Below the pieces are notes generated by a model. The model worked only from the letters and a program-made list of their open reading frames with translations, did no database searches and was not told the DNA's origin. The translations under genes and the position numbers were made by a program. Below are positions 23,350 through 29,668 of a DNA stretch of 29,668 bases, in pieces. Source of the DNA: a virus; IMG/VR virus record IMGVR_UViG_3300037264_000423, positions 1 through 29,668 of that record; one strand, given 5' to 3'. Each line of letters begins with the position of its first letter. The stretch's first letter is position 1.

Positions 23350-24863
23350 AGTTGGTAGTGTTTGTTTGTTTTCGGTGATAGTATAAACAGGTTCTCTCTT
23401 GCGCGTGTTACTGCAACATACCAGACGCGGTGTTCATCGTCTGGTAAATTCTGAAATTCGTTAAAGGTCCTATCCGCCATGTCAGTTTGAACTACGACAT
23501 TATCTGCCTCACCGCCCTTAACTCCATGAATGGTGTTGATGCGAATACGTGGTTCAGAGAAAGATTCTCCCTTCGCCATAGCGTCCTTGAAGTAAACTCG
23601 CTCATGCTCTGGTATCTTGTCTAGTGCGTCATCCCAGGGTTTGGTTGTCAATAACCCGAAGTCCTTCCTGAGTTGTGCGAGACTTATCTTAGCGGCGTCA
23701 TCGACCTGGTCAAGTTTCGTCTTGAAGCCATATGCGACACCAACCTTCACAGACATGTGCTCGTAAATTACCTTGGCTTGTGCAGCTGTTATTTCATTGC
23801 CAGCACGCAGTTGTTCCCAGAACCTGATTGCTCTGTAGGCGGCACCAGATATTGGAGACCCTGTTGATGCCTCAAAGATGAGTCCGTTACTCACACAATG
23901 TTGAACGTAGTAGTCAAGTAGGAATACGTTCCTGGCAATGAGGAGCCAGGTACCTTTCGACATATCTATGTTCTCTATTCCCGTCTCATAGTTGACGCTA
24001 CCCTTCGCATCACGCGCTTTCCACAACTTATCAACTCTTGCTTCTGGTGTTATGCGACTGATGACTTCCACGGCAACATACTGCACTGATTCAGGACACC
24101 GATAACTCTGCTCCAATATCCTGCGAGTACCAACTGTCTTGATGAACTTGTCGCTGTCTGCGCCCGCCCACTTAAATATCGATTGGTCGTCATCGCCAGC
24201 GATATAAACTTCTTCGACATTTTCCGATAACTTCTCAACTACTTTCCACTGTAACGGCGTTAAGTCCTGTGCTTCGTCAACAATCAGGACTTTGATGGGT
24301 GGCACTACTCCCTCATCGAGGAACCGGTACATCATGTCGGTGAAGTCGATTTTGGAATGGTCACGCTTGTAAGCAGCAATCGTGTCTCGTAGTTGGATGA
24401 GTTCGTAACATACCACGTCCTCGTCTGGATGTCCTTCCCAATAGGTGCGAATGTCTTGCATTGTCGCTCGCGCCATATTCTCCATGAAGAAGAGCTTGTC
24501 ACCACGACTCATTCCCGTAAAGGTTCCATCTTCTGCTACCATCTTGAACGTTATACGAATACCAAGAGTTTCAGCAATCTTAATGTAGTCCTTGATGCCC
24601 ATCACGTCGGAACGATTCAATCCCAACTGGAAGAACGCGAGTGAATGTATGGTCCTGAACCACGGTAACTGGTCTTGATGAAACTTGAATTTCTGTATCG
24701 CCCTATCACGCGCTTCATTAGCTGCTTTGCGAGTAAACGATACAAAGCAAAGTTCGTGTGGTGCAAACCCAGACTCAAGTAGTGAGTCTACGATATTTAG
24801 TAGTTCCGTTGTTTTTCCAGTACCGGGTGGTCCGAATATCAGGTGCGTGTTATCTTCGTTCAT
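23346..24863 (-). CDS. UvrD/PcrA-type superfamily 1 DNA helicase
   Basis: This 505-residue protein has the full SF1A motif set: Walker A GPPGTGKT (11-18), motif Ia-like CFVSFTRKAANEARDR (39-54), motif II DEAQD (196-200), motif III GDDDQSIFKWAG (223-234), motif IV-like EQSYRCPESVQ, motif V INTIHGVKGGEADNVVV (442-458) and motif VI YVAVTRARE (482-490). It should unwind DNA 3' to 5' in replication or repair. It is shorter than cellular UvrD (about 720 residues), which is common in phages. AAGGA precedes the ATG at 24863, and the start overlaps the upstream gene by 14 bases. Confidence 0.92.
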   Translation of the reverse strand: MNEDNTHLIFGPPGTGKTTELLNIVDSLLESGFAPHELCFVSFTRKAANEARDRAIQKFKFHQDQLPWFRTIHSLAFFQLGLNRSDVMGIKDYIKIAETLGIRITFKMVAEDGTFTGMSRGDKLFFMENMARATMQDIRTYWEGHPDEDVVCYELIQLRDTIAAYKRDHSKIDFTDMMYRFLDEGVVPPIKVLIVDEAQDLTPLQWKVVEKLSENVEEVYIAGDDDQSIFKWAGADSDKFIKTVGTRRILEQSYRCPESVQYVAVEVISRITPEARVDKLWKARDAKGSVNYETGIENIDMSKGTWLLIARNVFLLDYYVQHCVSNGLIFEASTGSPISGAAYRAIRFWEQLRAGNEITAAQAKVIYEHMSVKVGVAYGFKTKLDQVDDAAKISLAQLRKDFGLLTTKPWDDALDKIPEHERVYFKDAMAKGESFSEPRIRINTIHGVKGGEADNVVVQTDMADRTFNEFQNLPDDEHRVWYVAVTRARENLFILSPKTNKHYQL

Positions 24864-25290
24864 AGTTCCTTTCGTAATCTAAAACATTGATGGCGAACTG
24901 GTCAAGGTCTGCTTGCGTCTTATGTCTTGCATTTGGGTGGTGACAACTCATTGTAACAACGCCCTTAGCGTAGATGGAACGATTGATGGTCTCCATTGCG
25001 AGTTGTCCAAACGTGAGAATCAAATCAGGTCGTATCTTCTCGATTAACGCCTCAACGTGGTTCATGTCAACCTCGGTCTTTGCCGATGCTTCATTGGCAT
25101 GGTCTGTTGCGACATTATCCCAGTGGATTCTCCAGAATGCGCTGCCAAAAGCATGTGACAACCGATATCCCGACATGGTTCGAGACAGTAACTTCCTGTG
25201 GTATTCCTGGTCCTCACGATACTTACGAATTACTTCTGCATCCGTATTATCTGGGAACCACGGGTTTTGCATGAAGGCTAGTATCTTCAT
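24850..25290 (-). CDS. Uracil-DNA-glycosylase-like phage protein
   Basis: This 146-residue protein has features suggestive of the uracil-DNA glycosylase fold: an N-terminal strand and loop, MKILAFMQNPWFP (1-13), in the place of the catalytic loop; a central TFGQLAMETI (about 93-102); and a late HHPNAR (117-122) in the place of the UDG motif HPSP. The usual GQDPY and HPSPLS sequences are absent, so the substrate may differ or activity may be lost. I recall related proteins with MQNPWFPP starts in other phages. The start is three bases after the primase stop without a clear Shine-Dalgarno sequence, so coupling is likely. Position supports a DNA-metabolism role. Confidence 0.55.
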   Translation of the reverse strand: MKILAFMQNPWFPDNTDAEVIRKYREDQEYHRKLLSRTMSGYRLSHAFGSAFWRIHWDNVATDHANEASAKTEVDMNHVEALIEKIRPDLILTFGQLAMETINRSIYAKGVVTMSCHHPNARHKTQADLDQFAINVLDYERNYERR

Positions 25291-25292
25291 AA

Positions 25293-26810
25293 TCAGAACG
25301 GTTTTGCGTCTCCTATTTTCGGAACATCAAACTCGCTTGTTTGCTTATTGTTGAATTCCGGAATCATCAAGCAGTTAACGCCCTTGCCCTTGACGTTGAA
25401 GAATTTCTTTTCCGCTCCCATCTCCTTGATGTGCATGGCGATGTGGTTGAGTCGTAATAGCGTAAATTTCTGTCGCTCAAGATATGATAGGAAATCACGT
25501 ACACGGAAATAGTGGAATCCATTGTTTGTCCATGGTTTCCCAGCAAGCAGTTCATCGTGCGTCTTACCTTGAACTCTAGTAGTGCAGAAGTCTTCCAGGT
25601 GCTGGGTCAGCATTCCAATAGGTGTTGCTTCAGGCGGCACGTCTATTACCGTCACGTCCTCCATCAAACCCTGTATAAGTTCTTCCCAACCATCTCGCTT
25701 CATCATTGCTGGCATCAGGTTCATGACTTCCATGCAGCGACGTTGGAATGCGAGTTGATTCTGAAGTTCCTCGGTTGTGAGTTCGAGTCGTCCACCACCA
25801 TCGATATCAATGAACCACAATGGCGGACTGGTTGCGAGTTTTGTGAGTGACCCAAGTTTAGGTAAACCACTAGCACCACCGCCGATACCATATTTGCAGT
25901 GCCTACATTTCGGCATGTTACAGTATTGTGCAATCGGTGGTTGCTTGCACATGTACTCAAACGACTTTTTCTGCAACGACTTAATTACACCAAGAACCTC
26001 AGTTGTGGTAAGTGGCGGGTCCATGAACTTGGTATTCATTTCTTCAAGAAGATGCGGCCAACCATCGGGATTAACTTTTTGACAGTATACCCCAAGGTTA
26101 AACAACCCGTTATTCCTCGTGCCCTCTGGGAACCCCATCGCTGCGAGGTGGTTCAAGCATGGTGGTCCATCTGGTATGGCATCAATTGGCTTAATCGGGA
26201 AATTCGCTAAGTGAAGCGGACTAATGATTCTCGAATACGCTAACTTGATAAACTCTTCCAGGGACAGGGCTTCATTAGTTGGGCCATAAGCGTAACGTGT
26301 GGTCTTTGCGGAATTGAAGTATGGCATGTTAATCCACTGCCCGATATCGCCACGTTCAACGATAATCTTAGATTGCTTGGGAAAGATTTCGGAACCACCA
26401 AAGCCGAGTGCTGCGGCAAATTCCCTCAACTGCTTCTGCACTACGCCAGCGTCATGAAATTCAGTCAGGAACAAATACAAGTGAACACCGCCCGATTTCG
26501 TCCTGCAAGGAACTAGTGGGTAGTTACGTTTTATGATTACGCCATTAAGATCAGATACGTTAATCGGATAGATGTCAACGTCGATAACTCCGAATTTTAC
26601 TTGACTGTTCTCATTGATTGGAATAATCCCAAGACCCTGTTCTCCCTTGATATGTCGTAACCAGTGGTCATGCGTAACTTCTTTAACTATCGTTGCTGCT
26701 TTACCTTTAAGTTTTCCGCTGTCTTCTGGATTCAGGTCTTTTGAATAAATTCCGTGGGCTTTCTTGTAGCCCTCAAAGAGCGTCATTAAGTCCTGTAATA
26801 TGGGATGCAT
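25293..26810 (-). CDS. Archaeo-eukaryotic-type (AEP) DNA primase
   Basis: This 505-residue protein shows the AEP catalytic motifs: DVD in KFGVIDVDIYP (77-79, metal-binding acidic pair) and SGGVHLY (106-112, the nucleotide-contact G-x-H region), followed by GSEIFPKQ. A cysteine group, with MCKQPP and YCNMPKCRHCKYG, suggests a zinc- or iron-sulphur-binding element after the catalytic domain. It would lay down primers for phage replication. ATG 26810 has no ribosome binding site; ATG 26786 has AGGA four bases upstream but removes part of a helix before LFEGYKKAHG. I keep the longer form. A 114-base gap with two hairpins precedes it. Confidence 0.8.
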   Translation of the reverse strand: MHPILQDLMTLFEGYKKAHGIYSKDLNPEDSGKLKGKAATIVKEVTHDHWLRHIKGEQGLGIIPINENSQVKFGVIDVDIYPINVSDLNGVIIKRNYPLVPCRTKSGGVHLYLFLTEFHDAGVVQKQLREFAAALGFGGSEIFPKQSKIIVERGDIGQWINMPYFNSAKTTRYAYGPTNEALSLEEFIKLAYSRIISPLHLANFPIKPIDAIPDGPPCLNHLAAMGFPEGTRNNGLFNLGVYCQKVNPDGWPHLLEEMNTKFMDPPLTTTEVLGVIKSLQKKSFEYMCKQPPIAQYCNMPKCRHCKYGIGGGASGLPKLGSLTKLATSPPLWFIDIDGGGRLELTTEELQNQLAFQRRCMEVMNLMPAMMKRDGWEELIQGLMEDVTVIDVPPEATPIGMLTQHLEDFCTTRVQGKTHDELLAGKPWTNNGFHYFRVRDFLSYLERQKFTLLRLNHIAMHIKEMGAEKKFFNVKGKGVNCLMIPEFNNKQTSEFDVPKIGDAKPF

Positions 26811-26823
26811 GGGACATAAATGC

Positions 26824-26882
26824 GGCAGACTATTCTTTCCGGTCTGCCAGCGGAGCGCGCGAGTAGCAGTTGTGGTCGCTCC
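26824..26882 (-). other. Two hairpins in the gap upstream of the primase gene
   Basis: GGCAGAC (26824-26830) pairs with GTCTGCC (26842-26848), and GGAGCG (26852-26857) pairs with CGCTCC (26877-26882). Both lie in the 114-base gap (26811-26924) between the possible ssDNA-binding protein gene and the primase gene. No T-run follows in the leftward direction, so a terminator is not supported. RNA processing or dosage control between the two genes is possible. No gene is seen in the gap. Confidence 0.45.
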
Positions 26883-26924
26883 CTACACCAGCTCATGTTA
26901 AGTGGGACTGAGCATCCCAATCCG

Positions 26925-27677
26925 TTAGTAGTTCTCGGGGTTACCAGCGGGCAGGGCTGGACGAGTATCGGCAGCACGTTTTGCAAGCTCGATGGATTTC
27001 GTTATGACTTCCGTGTCTTGCGAGACGCCGCGAACCTCGACCTTCCAACCAAACCAACTACCTTCCTGATTGGATTCAGGAACTGTGGTGATGTTGTAGA
27101 TGTGGGAGAATGCCGGAGGATTAACGCCGTTAATCTTCAGGCTCGTCATGGTGTTGAGCCACTGACGCGACTTCTTCAACTGGGTTGAGGACATGCCGAT
27201 GATGGCCGGTTGCCACTCACCATCAATGAGGGCGAGACCAGAGAAGTAGGCTGTGGTAACGATGAGGTTTCCATTCGGAAGTTCATCTTGACCGCGGTCA
27301 TTCTTCTTGGTGTCACTCAGCACCATCGCATTGCGATGCATGCGAATGATTCCACCGCCCTTGGTCCTAGGAGTCCACTCAACCCAGCACTTCTCGAAAC
27401 TGCATGGGATGAATTGCAGAGGTTCCTTGCCCTGCGAATACAACACGCGGTTGCTGATATTCTGGATGATGTCGCCCTCACCAGCACCTTCGATTTTCTT
27501 GGTGGCGTATGCTGGGTCGGTCTTCTTGATTTGTGGACTTCCACTCTGGAGGACTGCGAGGAACGGAATACCAAAGTCTTCCGCTCTCGCGTGTTCCAAA
27601 CCAGTTACCTCTGTTGGCTTACTCCAATCGTAAGCTGCAACAGCCTGCGTGTTTTCTGTTTTTGTTTGTTTTGCCAT
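26925..27677 (-). CDS. Conserved phage replication-region protein, possible ssDNA-binding protein
   Basis: This 250-residue protein starts at ATG 27677, chosen because AAAGG lies about nine bases upstream; a longer in-frame start at 27755 would overlap the upstream gene. After a polar N-terminus (KQTKTENTQ) it contains FGIPFLAVLQSGSPQIKKTDPAY, EGDIIQNISNRVLYSQG, a basic-aromatic CSFEKCWVEWTPRTKGGG segment and a strand-rich second half. The end is DTRPALPAGNPENY. Similar proteins lie in phage replication modules and have been proposed to bind single-stranded DNA. That role is inference from neighbours (primase, helicases) and from abundant aromatic and basic residues. Confidence 0.6.
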   Translation of the reverse strand: MAKQTKTENTQAVAAYDWSKPTEVTGLEHARAEDFGIPFLAVLQSGSPQIKKTDPAYATKKIEGAGEGDIIQNISNRVLYSQGKEPLQFIPCSFEKCWVEWTPRTKGGGIIRMHRNAMVLSDTKKNDRGQDELPNGNLIVTTAYFSGLALIDGEWQPAIIGMSSTQLKKSRQWLNTMTSLKINGVNPPAFSHIYNITTVPESNQEGSWFGWKVEVRGVSQDTEVITKSIELAKRAADTRPALPAGNPENY

Positions 27678-27681
27678 AGTG

Positions 27682-28233
27682 TTATGCCTTTGCTGGAGCA
27701 ACTTTCGTTTTGTTCCCAACATATGCTCCAAACAAGTCTGTTGGGAAAGGTTCACCAGATTCCATCTGCTCTTTCACGAACGATTTGAGGGTCTGCGGAT
27801 GAACTGAAGTCTTGTCAATTGGCAACACGCCAATCGTCTTCAGTTGCTCTATCACCATGCCGGCGACAGCATCCTCACCCTTACCGAACAAGCACTTGAC
27901 TTCGCGCTTGATGATTGATTCGTGTCCATTCTTCCGTAACCAATCAAATGCTTCTGATTCCAGGGGTTGTGGTATCTTGGCTGAGTAGAACTTCGATACT
28001 GTTATTGACTCGCCTGTGGATAACTTGAATGCAGTCATTCCAACCTCAAGCATCGCTTCAGGCAGCATGACTTGGCTCACGTTCAGAAGTTTTTCAGTAA
28101 GTTCAGAAAGTTGCTGTTCAAGCGTTTCTTTCTTGGCTTCAAGGTTGAGTTGTAACTTTGCCAATGATGAGATGTTGGAAAGCTGCTCATCGTTTATTGG
28201 CAAACCAGTTAAGGAATTAGTGGTATTTTCCAT
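27682..28233 (-). CDS. Conserved phage protein of unknown function
   Basis: This 183-residue protein starts at ATG 28233 (a GTG two codons upstream is less likely). The N-terminal third is a coiled coil (LQLNLEAKKETLEQQLSEL). A globular part follows, with EAMLEVGMTAFKLSTGE, FDWLRKNGHESIIKREVKC, GKGEDA and the C-terminal VHPQTLKSFVKEQMESGEPFP. I recall this C-terminal text from proteins next to the possible ssDNA-binding protein in other phages. No enzymatic motif is seen. It has no Shine-Dalgarno sequence but a sigma70-like promoter that would start the mRNA at its ATG. Its stop is four bases before the next ATG. Confidence 0.7.
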   Translation of the reverse strand: MENTTNSLTGLPINDEQLSNISSLAKLQLNLEAKKETLEQQLSELTEKLLNVSQVMLPEAMLEVGMTAFKLSTGESITVSKFYSAKIPQPLESEAFDWLRKNGHESIIKREVKCLFGKGEDAVAGMVIEQLKTIGVLPIDKTSVHPQTLKSFVKEQMESGEPFPTDLFGAYVGNKTKVAPAKA

Positions 28234-28239
28234 TGTCAC

Positions 28240-28268
28240 ATTATAAGACGGATTGTATTATGAGTAAA
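28240..28268 (-). promoter_or_regulatory. Sigma70-like promoter giving a possible leaderless mRNA
   Basis: On the minus strand TTTACT (28268-28263) and TATAAT (28245-28240) are 17 bases apart. The -10 box is perfect, and the -35 box matches TTGACA at four of six positions. The expected start, seven bases after the -10 box, falls on the A of the ATG at 28233. That gene lacks a Shine-Dalgarno sequence, which fits leaderless translation. It would provide host-polymerase transcription of the downstream replication genes. Confidence 0.45.
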
Positions 28269-28277
28269 CTTCAAAAT

Positions 28278-28661
28278 TTACTTTCTGAACAGGATTGTTT
28301 TTAACAGTTTCGGATCTTTCACAATCTCACAATATGCTGCAAGATTCACTTCCAAATACTTGCCGTGTTGTTTCACGTAGACGTCAGGATACTTCCAAAC
28401 AAGTATGCCATCTGGAGCATCACAGACTAACACCACTAAGCCACCCGCCTCAGCAAGGCGATGACCCCACGCAAATTGTTCTTTACGAATCAAGCACTTA
28501 CCAGCATGTAGGACCTTGAGTTCCCACCAAACAATGATTCCCTGGTAACAGGCGCAAACGTCTGGTATGCCGTTTGATGTGACTGATTCCACTCGTTGTA
28601 AGACCGCCTCGACTGGCATCTGCGACTTTAACCAGTGATAGAAGTCTTGTTCAGGTTTCAT
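28278..28661 (-). CDS. VRR-NUC-type nuclease
   Basis: This 127-residue protein is a PD-(D/E)xK nuclease of the VRR-NUC group. The motif residues are GIPD (31-34), then WWELK with E47 and K49, and a following Gln62 (EQFAW). The short single-domain form is typical of phages, where such nucleases are thought to act in recombination or resolve branched DNA. ATG 28661 is preferred over a start ten codons upstream because AGGAG lies seven bases before it and it overlaps the preceding stop (ATGA). It lies upstream of the leaderless-type promoter at 28240, within the same leftward cluster. Confidence 0.88.
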   Translation of the reverse strand: MKPEQDFYHWLKSQMPVEAVLQRVESVTSNGIPDVCACYQGIIVWWELKVLHAGKCLIRKEQFAWGHRLAEAGGLVVLVCDAPDGILVWKYPDVYVKQHGKYLEVNLAAYCEIVKDPKLLKTILFRK

Positions 28662-28882
28662 TTCGTTTCTCCTATCATGTCCGCAACCCAATTCTTACGG
28701 AAGTCGAGTTCGATTTGATGGTTGCGCACTTGGATGTAGATGATGCGACCACCCCAGAAGCGTTTGACTAGAAACCACTGTTTCCAGAGGAAACTGGGCA
28801 CGCCCGGTTGCTTGCGCCAGTTAGTGTATGAGATTTTCGGCAGGATTCTCCACCGATTGGCTTGGGATTTATCAATGTTCAT
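28658..28882 (-). CDS. Small basic, Trp-rich hypothetical protein
   Basis: This 74-residue protein from ATG 28882 is chosen because AAAGGAGA lies eight to nine bases upstream; the longer open frame to 29047 runs through the preceding gene and is not supported. It is basic and aromatic (NWRKQPGVPSFLWKQWFLVKRFWGG) and ends with IIYIQVRNHQIELDFRKNWVADMIGETK. No family is recognised. Small basic proteins just before nuclease genes may be DNA-binding accessory factors, but this is only a possibility. It overlaps the nuclease start by four bases and is clearly coupled to it. Confidence 0.65.
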   Translation of the reverse strand: MNIDKSQANRWRILPKISYTNWRKQPGVPSFLWKQWFLVKRFWGGRIIYIQVRNHQIELDFRKNWVADMIGETK

Positions 28883-28895
28883 GGCTTGTCTCCTT

Positions 28896-29195
28896 TCAGC
28901 ACTCAAGACGGTTAATGATAATGTTGATGTCATTTGAAACCTGCTGCACTTGAACACGCGCCGTTTTTGTTCTTTCAGCAATCGGCGCAAGTTGACGCTC
29001 TGGGGCGCAGCATTTTTCCTCACACGGGCCTGTTCTTGTATGCTCAATCGCCATGACTGGCGTCAGTCTGTCCAACAGCACAGCAAGCAGCTTTCTCAGG
29101 TCATCTATGCTTGAATTAAGTGCATCTAGTTCTTGGTGGCATTGTTGCCGTTTGATTTCGGTTACTGGATTAGTTTGGTTTTGTTTTTGTTCCAT
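28896..29195 (-). CDS. Hypothetical coiled-coil protein with a cysteine cluster
   Basis: This 99-residue protein from ATG 29195 has AAAGGAA about ten bases upstream. An N-terminal charged helix (VTEIKRQQCHQELDALNSSIDDLRKLL split over two turns of heptads) suggests a coiled coil. A central GPCEEKCCAPERQ has three cysteines and may bind metal. A second helix, RVQVQQVSNDINIIINRL, closes the protein. No family is recognised. The longer open frame to 29477 is rejected because it overlaps the next gene and has no ribosome binding site. It sits 13 bases before the following gene. Confidence 0.6.
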   Translation of the reverse strand: MEQKQNQTNPVTEIKRQQCHQELDALNSSIDDLRKLLAVLLDRLTPVMAIEHTRTGPCEEKCCAPERQLAPIAERTKTARVQVQQVSNDINIIINRLEC

Positions 29196-29241
29196 GTTGT
29201 GTTGTTCCTTTGTGTTGTTGTTGACGTGATGCCCAACCATG

Positions 29242-29538
29242 TCACTGAAGCGAACCCGGCGGATTGACCGGGCCGCTCCACAATGCGCCTTCCCATTCAT
29301 GCATCTCCCAAGGAACACACCAAGCGATGCGTCTGTCAGGTGCGCTCGGCAGTGGCGACCAGTAGGCGCAGACACAGTGCATGTATCCGTAAACCTTGCC
29401 GTCCCCTTCTTTGGTTGTCCATGCGAGCCAGTTGCCGGGGCAGTCTGGAGGTTCACGACGCCATACCGCCGAACCACGCGCTCCAGCCAACGCGGGCGGG
29501 CGCTCTGGGTTGTTCTCTTGAGTCTCAGGTTGTTTCAT
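29242..29538 (-). CDS. Hypothetical Trp-rich protein with a repeat-derived N-terminus
   Basis: This open frame of 98 residues starts at ATG 29538, with GGGAA eight bases upstream. Residues 9-28 (NNPERPPALAGARGSAVWRR) are encoded on the strand opposite the NHALQPTRAGALGC text, so this part seems to derive from a repeated DNA element. The remainder is rich in Trp and Cys (CPGNWLAWTTKEGDGKVYGY, MHCVCAYWSPLPSAP, WCVPWEMHEWEG) and looks like a real small domain I cannot name. Its bases are richer in G and C than the rest of the leftward cluster, a sign of transfer. It may be a phage gene whose start was replaced by an insertion, or a spurious frame in imported DNA. Confidence 0.4.
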   Translation of the reverse strand: MKQPETQENNPERPPALAGARGSAVWRREPPDCPGNWLAWTTKEGDGKVYGYMHCVCAYWSPLPSAPDRRIAWCVPWEMHEWEGALWSGPVNPPGSLQ

Positions 29539-29580
29539 ATATTCAGTTCCCGCATGGCTGAGCTTAGTCGTTAGCCTGCT
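29470..29580 (+). repeat. NHALQPTR-type dispersed bacterial repeat (candidate)
   Basis: Plus-strand translation around 29470-29515 reads PPNHALQPTRAGALGC, and MAELSR plus a stop follows in another frame at about 29554-29574. I recall NHALQPTR text as very common in hypothetical proteins of some environmental bacteria, where it reflects a dispersed DNA repeat mis-annotated as genes. The stretch is clearly GC-richer than the phage genes around it. Ends and mobility cannot be set from the window. The recollection is from memory and needs a database search. Confidence 0.4.
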
Positions 29581-29668
29581 TGCGCTCTTGCTCTTTGACG
29601 GCTTCCTTCATCCATTCCCATCCCGGCCATTCACCCGCCAGCTTTGCGGTGGCGCATCCTAATTCGTC
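29564..29668 (-). CDS. C-terminal end of a gene cut by the window edge
   Basis: An open frame enters from the right edge and stops at 29564, giving 34 residues: DELGCATAKLAGEWPGWEWM, then KEAVKEQERKQAND. The Trp-rich part followed by a charged helical tail looks like a real protein end. It is in the same direction as the rest of the leftward cluster and 25 bases before the next start. The function cannot be judged from so short a piece. Confidence 0.45.
   Translation of the reverse strand, partial: DELGCATAKLAGEWPGWEWMKEAVKEQERKQAND

Noticed and set aside
28658-29047. 129-residue extended version of the small basic protein
   Set aside because: The upstream part lies over the preceding gene; ATG 28882 follows a strong AAAGGAGA.
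28896-29477. 193-residue extended version of the coiled-coil protein
   Set aside because: The upstream part overlaps the neighbouring leftward gene and lacks a start signal, while ATG 29195 has a good ribosome binding site.
29555-29590. Integron attC-like site near TTAGTCGTTAGCC
   Set aside because: The core site GTTRRRY and its inverse partner are not matched; only GTTAG is shared.

Overview
The window is the morphogenesis half plus part of the replication region of a tailed-phage genome with T7-like (podovirus) virion architecture. Seen directly: a rightward cluster (about 1.05-21.6 kb) runs small terminase, large terminase, T7 gp8-type portal, scaffold, major capsid protein, decoration-like protein, tail tubular proteins A and B, a GNAT-like protein, three to four internal-virion (ejection) proteins, a fibre and two small membrane proteins. 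A leftward cluster (29.67-21.67 kb) converges on it and carries replication and recombination genes: a SNF2-type helicase, a UvrD-type helicase, a uracil-glycosylase-like protein, an archaeo-eukaryotic-type primase, a possible ssDNA-binding protein and a VRR-NUC nuclease. The two clusters meet head-on at a large inverted repeat at 21598-21669. No RNA polymerase, DNA polymerase, integrase, endolysin, tRNA or CRISPR array is visible; some of these are probably outside the window.

The first 1,046 bases hold no convincing gene but are dense in ordered structure. Bases 1-199 can fold into one branched structure with a long closing helix and two hairpin arms. It is followed by 11-bp phased GGATAT-like repeats (214-268), a sequence matching the T7 promoter at 13 of 17 positions (279-295), and a long hairpin starting 14 bases after the predicted start of that transcript. 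I read this as a control region (origin, late promoter, structured RNA, or a mix). It is the most interesting part of the window. The promoter implies a phage-encoded single-subunit RNA polymerase, which would fit the T7-like virion genes.

The virion genes are packed tightly, with many ATGA-type overlaps, so translation is probably coupled. The main breaks are a 192-base leader before the capsid gene, which holds four hairpins in a row, and a 54-base gap with a GC-rich hairpin after the decoration gene, where T7 has its Tphi terminator.

The replication module is not T7-like: it pairs an AEP primase with SF1 and SF2 helicases. Two of its genes start without a visible Shine-Dalgarno sequence, and one of these sits exactly where a sigma70-like promoter would give a leaderless mRNA. 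A pair of 13-bp repeats spaced 21 bp apart precedes the SNF2 helicase gene and may be an operator.

The host is probably Gram-negative: there is a lipoprotein-type gene beside the fibre, and an exported fibronectin-III-like protein. Near the right end a GC-rich stretch reads NHALQPTRAGALGC, which I recall as a dispersed repeat in some bacterial chromosomes. If confirmed, it would be host-derived DNA and a clue to the host.
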